A stretch of DNA of 37,740 nt from Candidatus Zhuqueibacterota bacterium (GTDB taxonomy: Bacteria; Zhuqueibacterota; Zhuqueibacteria; Thermofontimicrobiales; Thiofontviventaceae), in the NCBI GenBank assembly GCA_016926625.1, contig JAFGOE010000029.1:1-37740 (forward strand), in the 5' to 3' direction. Below the pieces are notes generated by a model. That model was not told the origin of the DNA, did no database searches, and saw nothing but the letters and a program-made list of their open reading frames with translations. The position numbers and the translations under genes were made by a program. This document shows positions 33,416 through 37,740 of the stretch, piece after piece; positions within the stretch are counted from its first letter, which is position 1; every line of letters begins with the position of its first letter.

Positions 33416-34831
33416 ATGAGTGAACCTTTAGTCTTGAACGAATATCGGTATTTTGATTCGGATCCATCCATACGCAAGATCGCGTATGAACTGTACGGCG
33501 ACGTCAAAGACCTGCCTATCGTGAGTCCGCACGGACATGTTGATCCGACATTGTTCGCACACAATAAGCCGTTTCCGGATCCGACCGAACTGATATTGAT
33601 CCCCGACCATTATGTATTCAGGATGTTATACTCGCAGGGCATCCCCATGGAATCAATAGGTGTACCGGTTGTCGATGGCACTAAGGTTGAAACAGATCAT
33701 CGAAAAATCTGGCAGATTTTTGCTGAAAATTTTTATCTGTTTAATGGAACACCTTCCGGTGCCTGGCTGAATCATGAGTTCTCCATCGTGTTCGGAATAA
33801 AAGAGAAATTAAACGGGCAGAATGCACAGCAGATTTATGATCAAATTCAGCAGCAATTAGAGACACCAGCCTTTCGACCAAGAGCACTGTTCGAAAAGTT
33901 CAACATCGAGGTACTGACGACGACGGATGGTACCGAAGATTCACTGCAACATCATCAAACGATACGCGGCTCAGGCTGGAAAGGTCGCGTCATCCCCTGT
34001 TTTCGGCCGGATGCAGTGGTCAACATGATGCATGCTTCCTGGAACCAAAAAGTAGCAGAACTCGGAGAGGCAAGCGGGACTGAAATCGATTCATTCAGGA
34101 CTTATATTCGGGCTCTGGAAGGCAGACGCGAGTTTTTTAAGCAGATGGGAGCCGTTTCCACGGATCAGGCCGCGCTGACTCCTTACACTCATGAACTCTC
34201 CGCCAACGAGGCAGAGGAGATTTTTCAACGAGCGTTGAAACATAAGGCAAGCGCTCAGGATGCGATGTTGTTCACCGCTCACATGTTCATGGAGATGGCG
34301 AGGATGAGTATCGAGGACGGATTGGTGATGCAGATTCATCCGGGTTCATTTAGAAACCATAATCAGCATGTGTATCAAAAATTCGGTGCTGATAAGGGAT
34401 GCGACATACCGGTACAAACCGAGTACACCAACAATCTTTATGAGTTACTTAATAAATATGGCAACGATCGACGGCTGAAGCTGATCGTGTTTACGCTGGA
34501 TGAGACGAGTTACGCGCGCGAACTGGCGCCACTGGCCGGCCATTATCCTGCCATGAAGTTAGGTCCGGCCTGGTGGTTTAACGATAGCATCGAAGGCATG
34601 ATGCGCTATCGGCTGCAGGTCACCGAGACGGCTGGAATCTATAATACCGTCGGCTTCAACGATGATACCCGGGCATTCCCATCGATTCCTGCTCGGCACG
34701 ATGTGTCGCGTCGCATCGATTCTAATTTTCTGGCGTATCTGGTGGCACGGCATGTGATCGATCTGGGTGAGGCGCGGCGTATGAGCAAGGCGTTGGCCTA
34801 CGATCTGGTCAAGGATGCGTATAATCTGTAA
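33416..34831 (+). CDS. uxaC: Uronate isomerase
   Basis: This 471-residue amidohydrolase-like enzyme converts D-glucuronate to D-fructuronate and D-galacturonate to D-tagaturonate. Zinc-ligand HxH appears as SPHGHVDP near residue 38; later blocks EVLTTTDGTEDSLQHH, PCFRPDAVVN, VMQIHPGSFRNHN, LGPAWWFNDSIEGM and NDDTRAFPSIPARHD match uronate isomerases, including E. coli UxaC counterparts. The ATG at 33416 has GGAG nine bases before it; an upstream frame start at 33386 would add ten residues. galU ends 31 bases upstream, the SDR gene starts 18 bases downstream. Confidence 0.94.
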   Translation: MSEPLVLNEYRYFDSDPSIRKIAYELYGDVKDLPIVSPHGHVDPTLFAHNKPFPDPTELILIPDHYVFRMLYSQGIPMESIGVPVVDGTKVETDHRKIWQIFAENFYLFNGTPSGAWLNHEFSIVFGIKEKLNGQNAQQIYDQIQQQLETPAFRPRALFEKFNIEVLTTTDGTEDSLQHHQTIRGSGWKGRVIPCFRPDAVVNMMHASWNQKVAELGEASGTEIDSFRTYIRALEGRREFFKQMGAVSTDQAALTPYTHELSANEAEEIFQRALKHKASAQDAMLFTAHMFMEMARMSIEDGLVMQIHPGSFRNHNQHVYQKFGADKGCDIPVQTEYTNNLYELLNKYGNDRRLKLIVFTLDETSYARELAPLAGHYPAMKLGPAWWFNDSIEGMMRYRLQVTETAGIYNTVGFNDDTRAFPSIPARHDVSRRIDSNFLAYLVARHVIDLGEARRMSKALAYDLVKDAYNL

Positions 34832-34849
34832 CATAGGAACGATTAAATC

Positions 34850-35629
34850 ATGAATTATTTAAATAACTATTTTAGCCTTGCGGGTAAAACCGCTGCGGTG
34901 ATCGGCGGCGGCGGAGTGCTTGCCGGCGTGATGGCAGAGGGTCTGGCGCAGGCGGGCGCGGATGTCGTGATACTCGACATCAATCTTGAAAATGCACAAG
35001 AAAAAGTCCTACAGCTAAAGCCATACGGTGTTCGCGCTTCGGCTGTCAAGATCGACGCGTCGTGTAAAGCCGATCTGCAACGAGCTGCTGCTACGATAGA
35101 AAAGGAGTATGGCCGCTGTGATATTTTGATCAATGCGCCCGGTGTGAACTCCACAACCCCATTTTTCGACATAACAGAGGACGAGTGGTATAAAATCATG
35201 GACATCAATTTAAAGAGCGTGTTACTGTCGTGTCAAGTTTTCGGATCCTTGATGATGGAGAAGGGTTACGGGGGGAGTATCATCAATATCTCATCGGCAT
35301 CATCAGGTCCGCCGCTTTCCAAAGTGTTCACCTACGGCGTGTCAAAAGCAGGAATAAATAATCTAACGCAGTACCTGGCTCGGGAATGGGCATCGAGTGG
35401 AATCCGCGTAAACGCTATTGCCCCTGGCTTCTTCCCTGCTGAACAAAATCGTAAGATACTGACGGAAGAGCGAACAGCATCCATCATGAACCATACGCCG
35501 ATGAACCGTTTCGGGGAACCAGAGGAACTGATCGGAGCCGTAATCTGGTTGTCATCTGAGAAAGCGTCCTCATTCGTCACTGGTTCGATTATCCATATCG
35601 ATGGCGGTTTCGCGGCAATGACAATATAA
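34850..35629 (+). CDS. SDR oxidoreductase, probable fructuronate reductase / mannonate dehydrogenase
   Basis: This 259-residue classical short-chain dehydrogenase has the dinucleotide loop as VIGGGGVLAG (Gly-rich, slightly unlike TGxxxGIG), Asp at the end of the second strand (VVILDINL), which favours NAD(H), INAPG for NNAG, the catalytic Ser in NISSASS and YGVSK (Y-x3-K). C-terminal DGGFA closes the family pattern. In Bacillus subtilis the mannonate oxidoreductase UxuB (YjmF) is an SDR, and with uxaC and uxaE upstream the natural reaction here is fructuronate to D-mannonate. This substrate is inferred from context. An AGGAA site precedes the ATG. Confidence 0.82.
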   Translation: MNYLNNYFSLAGKTAAVIGGGGVLAGVMAEGLAQAGADVVILDINLENAQEKVLQLKPYGVRASAVKIDASCKADLQRAAATIEKEYGRCDILINAPGVNSTTPFFDITEDEWYKIMDINLKSVLLSCQVFGSLMMEKGYGGSIINISSASSGPPLSKVFTYGVSKAGINNLTQYLAREWASSGIRVNAIAPGFFPAEQNRKILTEERTASIMNHTPMNRFGEPEELIGAVIWLSSEKASSFVTGSIIHIDGGFAAMTI

Positions 35630-35710
35630 TGAAATTGATTTTAATGATAAATAATGTGCTGTTTAACTATGATTATCGAAGGTTCAAGAAAGTAAAAGGA
35701 GAATGTACAA

Positions 35711-37120
35711 ATGCAATATTATATCGGAGTGATTGGTTTAGGAGTCATGGGACAGAATTTGGCATTGAATATCGAACGAAATGGCTACTCAGTGGTCGGA
35801 TATGATTTGAGTGAGGAAAAGAGATACGCAGCGTCCAGGAAATTTCAGGGTAAAAATATGAGCATTGCTTCCTCTTTGGAAGATCTGTTGTTGAATCTGG
35901 AGTCGCCTAAACGAATTCTAATGATGGTACCGGCGGGCAAGGCGGTGGATTCATTGATTCAGGAACTCAAGCCTCGCCTCGAAAAGGGAGACATTTTAAT
36001 CGACGGTGGCAACAGCTATTTCGCAGACACGGCTCGGCGAAACGACGAGTTGACGAAGCTCGATATTCTATATATCGGCACCGGCGTGAGCGGCGGAGAG
36101 GAGGGTGCGTTACGAGGTCCTTCGATCATGCCCGGTGGGAATCCTGCCGCCTGGCCGCATGTGAAACAGATGTTCCAGGCGATAGCGGCGAAGGTGAACA
36201 CCGGAGTGCCTTGTTGCGACTGGGTAGGAAATGGCGGAGCCGGTCATTTTGTGAAGATGGTGCACAACGGTATCGAGTACGGTGATATGCAAATGATCTG
36301 CGAAGCCTATTTGATCATGGAGCGATTGCTCGGTTTGACGCCGGATGATATGCACAAGGTGTTTTCGAACTGGAACGCCGGGGAATTGAGCAGCTATCTG
36401 ATAGAGATCACCAGTGATATCATGCGTAAGAAGGACGATCTGACCGGTAAACCCATGATCCATGTAATTTTAGACACGGCAGGCCAGAAAGGCACGGGTA
36501 AGTGGACCAGCCAGGTCGCTCTGGATCTTGGTATCCCTGCTCAGACGATCGCCGAGGCCGTCTTCGCACGGACGATGAGCGCTATAAAAGCTGAACGCGT
36601 CGCTGCTGCAAAGGTCCTCAACGGTCCCCAATACCAGTTCAGCGGCGACAGGGATGAGTTTATCGAAAAAATACGAAGAGCCCTGTACGCTTCGAAGATA
36701 TGCTCTTATGCTCAGGGTTTTCAATTGATGCGCGCCGCCTCGGATGAATATGAATGGAATTTAGATTACGGAAACCTCGCATTGCTCTGGCGTGGTGGCT
36801 GCATCATCCGGGCTCAGTTCCTGGGAAAAATCAAAGAAGCATACGATTCGGATCCGCGACTCCCGAATCTGCTTCTGAATCCATATTTCAAGAAAGCGGT
36901 CGCCGATAACCAGTTTGCATGGCGAGAAGTCGTAGCCACGGCAGTGAGAGCCGGCATACCGATCCCTGCGTTCTCCAGCGCTCTGGCATATTTCGACGGC
37001 TACCGCAGCGAACGATTACCGGCGAACTTATTGCAAGCACAACGTGATTACTTTGGAGCTCATACCTATGAGCGCGTCGATAAGCCCCGGGGAGAATTTT
37101 TTCACACGGATTGGATTTAA
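35711..37120 (+). CDS. gnd: 6-Phosphogluconate dehydrogenase (decarboxylating)
   Basis: This 469-residue enzyme oxidises 6-phosphogluconate to ribulose 5-phosphate and CO2. Motifs in order: GLGVMGQNLALN, LMMVPAGKAVDS, DGGNSYFADTARR, GVSGGEEGALRGPSIMPGG, GNGGAGHFVKMVHNGIEYGDMQ (outline) with the catalytic Lys, TAGQKGTGKWTSQVALD, and the C-terminal AQRDYFGAHTYER with FHTDW. At the end of the second strand, where NADP-type enzymes have Asn-Arg, it has YDLSEE; an Asp there favours NAD. The B. subtilis catabolic enzyme GntZ likewise departs from Asn-Arg. AAAGGAG lies nine bases before the ATG. Its place in a uronate operon is unusual and suggests that 6-phosphogluconate is a pathway product. Confidence 0.95.
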   Translation: MQYYIGVIGLGVMGQNLALNIERNGYSVVGYDLSEEKRYAASRKFQGKNMSIASSLEDLLLNLESPKRILMMVPAGKAVDSLIQELKPRLEKGDILIDGGNSYFADTARRNDELTKLDILYIGTGVSGGEEGALRGPSIMPGGNPAAWPHVKQMFQAIAAKVNTGVPCCDWVGNGGAGHFVKMVHNGIEYGDMQMICEAYLIMERLLGLTPDDMHKVFSNWNAGELSSYLIEITSDIMRKKDDLTGKPMIHVILDTAGQKGTGKWTSQVALDLGIPAQTIAEAVFARTMSAIKAERVAAAKVLNGPQYQFSGDRDEFIEKIRRALYASKICSYAQGFQLMRAASDEYEWNLDYGNLALLWRGGCIIRAQFLGKIKEAYDSDPRLPNLLLNPYFKKAVADNQFAWREVVATAVRAGIPIPAFSSALAYFDGYRSERLPANLLQAQRDYFGAHTYERVDKPRGEFFHTDWI

Positions 37121-37123
37121 ATT

Positions 37124-37740
37124 ATGTTAGCGCAAATCGTTCGCACGCATAGCAATTTGACTGAGCAATACGTAGCGACAGCGTGTGAGGAGGCGTTCGA
37201 AAAGTTAGATCTGAACAATAAAAAGCTACTCTTTATTATTCCTGATAATTCGCGTACCACACCGATGGATCTATTTTTTCGGGTTGTCTATCGTTTATTA
37301 GCCGATCGTGTCAAGATTCTGGATTTTCTGGTCGCTCTCGGTACTCATCCACAGCTCAGTGAAAACGAAATCTATCAGCGAGTGGGATTAGACGCCGAAT
37401 TGCATCGCACCATGTATCAGAAGGCGCGATTTTTCAATCATCATTACGATGATCCGCGTCACATCGTATCATTCGGTATTGTTCCAGCCGATTTTGTGCG
37501 CGCCGTCTCGAACGGACTAATGAACATGGAGATAAATGTAACCATCAATAAGATGATCCTGGAGTATGATATGCTCATGATTATCGGTCCCACGTTCCCG
37601 CATGAAGTCGTAGGATTCTCCGGCGGAAACAAGTATTTTTTCCCAGGCATCGCTGGCCAGGAGATCATCGATGCTTCGCACTGGCTCGGTGCATTGATTA
37701 CGAACAACAAAATAAATGGGATAAAAGATACCCCCGTTCG
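37124..37740 (+). CDS. LarA-superfamily (nickel-pincer) racemase/epimerase, partial
   Basis: The frame opens at the ATG at 37124, three bases after gnd, and runs to the window end (205 codons). It matches the N-terminal half of LarA, which uses a nickel pincer nucleotide bound to Lys to shift hydride at C2 of 2-hydroxy acids. Visible: PDNSRTTP near residue 43, ALGTHPQLSENEI with the first catalytic His, and FPHEVVGFSGGNKYFFPGI with the second His and the pincer-linked Lys, then ASHWLG with a further His. Members act on lactate, malate and related acids, and D-gluconate 2-epimerase members are known. Given uxaC-uxaE-SDR-gnd upstream, mannonate/gluconate epimerisation is a likely guess. The larB, larC and larE cofactor genes are not in the window. 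Confidence 0.8.
   Translation, partial: MLAQIVRTHSNLTEQYVATACEEAFEKLDLNNKKLLFIIPDNSRTTPMDLFFRVVYRLLADRVKILDFLVALGTHPQLSENEIYQRVGLDAELHRTMYQKARFFNHHYDDPRHIVSFGIVPADFVRAVSNGLMNMEINVTINKMILEYDMLMIIGPTFPHEVVGFSGGNKYFFPGIAGQEIIDASHWLGALITNNKINGIKDTPV

Noticed and set aside
1-37740. CRISPR arrays, tRNA or rRNA genes, insertion sequences, prophage
   Set aside because: No regularly spaced repeats, no cloverleaf with conserved T-arm, no rRNA text and no transposase, integrase or phage protein was found in reading the sequence.

Overview
The window looks like chromosomal DNA from an uncultured or little-studied bacterium of the FCB superphylum, outside Bacteroidota proper. Pointers to FCB are a PorV/PorQ-type outer-membrane protein, a GWxTD-domain lipoprotein-like protein, a carboxypeptidase-D-capped TonB-dependent receptor, and proteins ending in type IX secretion (T9SS) sorting domains. 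Promoters are classical sigma-70 (TTGACA / TATATT, 17-bp spacer) and many genes have strong AGGAGG ribosome-binding sites, which is unlike Bacteroidota. Calditrichota, KSB1-like or Marinimicrobia-like lineages would fit; I cannot decide between them. No rRNA, tRNA, CRISPR array, insertion sequence or phage gene was seen.

Layout. All genes from 1 to 25472 run on the minus strand and all from 25863 to 37740 on the plus strand. Minus block, in transcription order: serine hydrolase; yifB, a small Cys-rich membrane protein and a STAS protein; nfeD-slipin; a B12-binding-type radical SAM protein; an outer-membrane/secretion cluster (TonB receptor, 1004-aa T9SS-type protein, PorV-like protein, GWxTD protein, FG-GAP propeller protein); a DUF5665 protein; then a fermentation cluster buk, iorA, iorB, ptb, rpiB and a partial HAD hydrolase. 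A structured ~190-nt RNA, probably 6S-like, lies on the plus strand at 21525-21717 between nfeD and the STAS gene.

Plus block: leuS with a structured leader and a DUF202 protein, then one long operon: lacI-type regulator, uxaE (tagaturonate epimerase), a plant-like glucuronokinase, galU, uxaC, an SDR oxidoreductase, a 6-phosphogluconate dehydrogenase and a LarA-superfamily protein cut by the window end. A perfect 10+10 palindrome sits on the predicted start site of this operon and is the likely LacI-family operator.

How they work together. UxaC, UxaE and the SDR can take glucuronate and galacturonate to D-mannonate. The usual next genes (uxuA, kdgK, kdgA) are not in the window. Instead there is a LarA homologue, a superfamily with known D-gluconate 2-epimerase members, next to a 6-phosphogluconate dehydrogenase whose cofactor loop looks NAD-type. 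I infer a possible mannonate-to-gluconate bridge into the pentose phosphate pathway. In parallel, glucuronokinase plus GalU could salvage glucuronate into UDP-glucuronate, as in plants. This uronate operon is the most interesting system here. In the other half, IorAB with Ptb-Buk suggests fermentation of aromatic or related 2-oxo acids with ATP formation.
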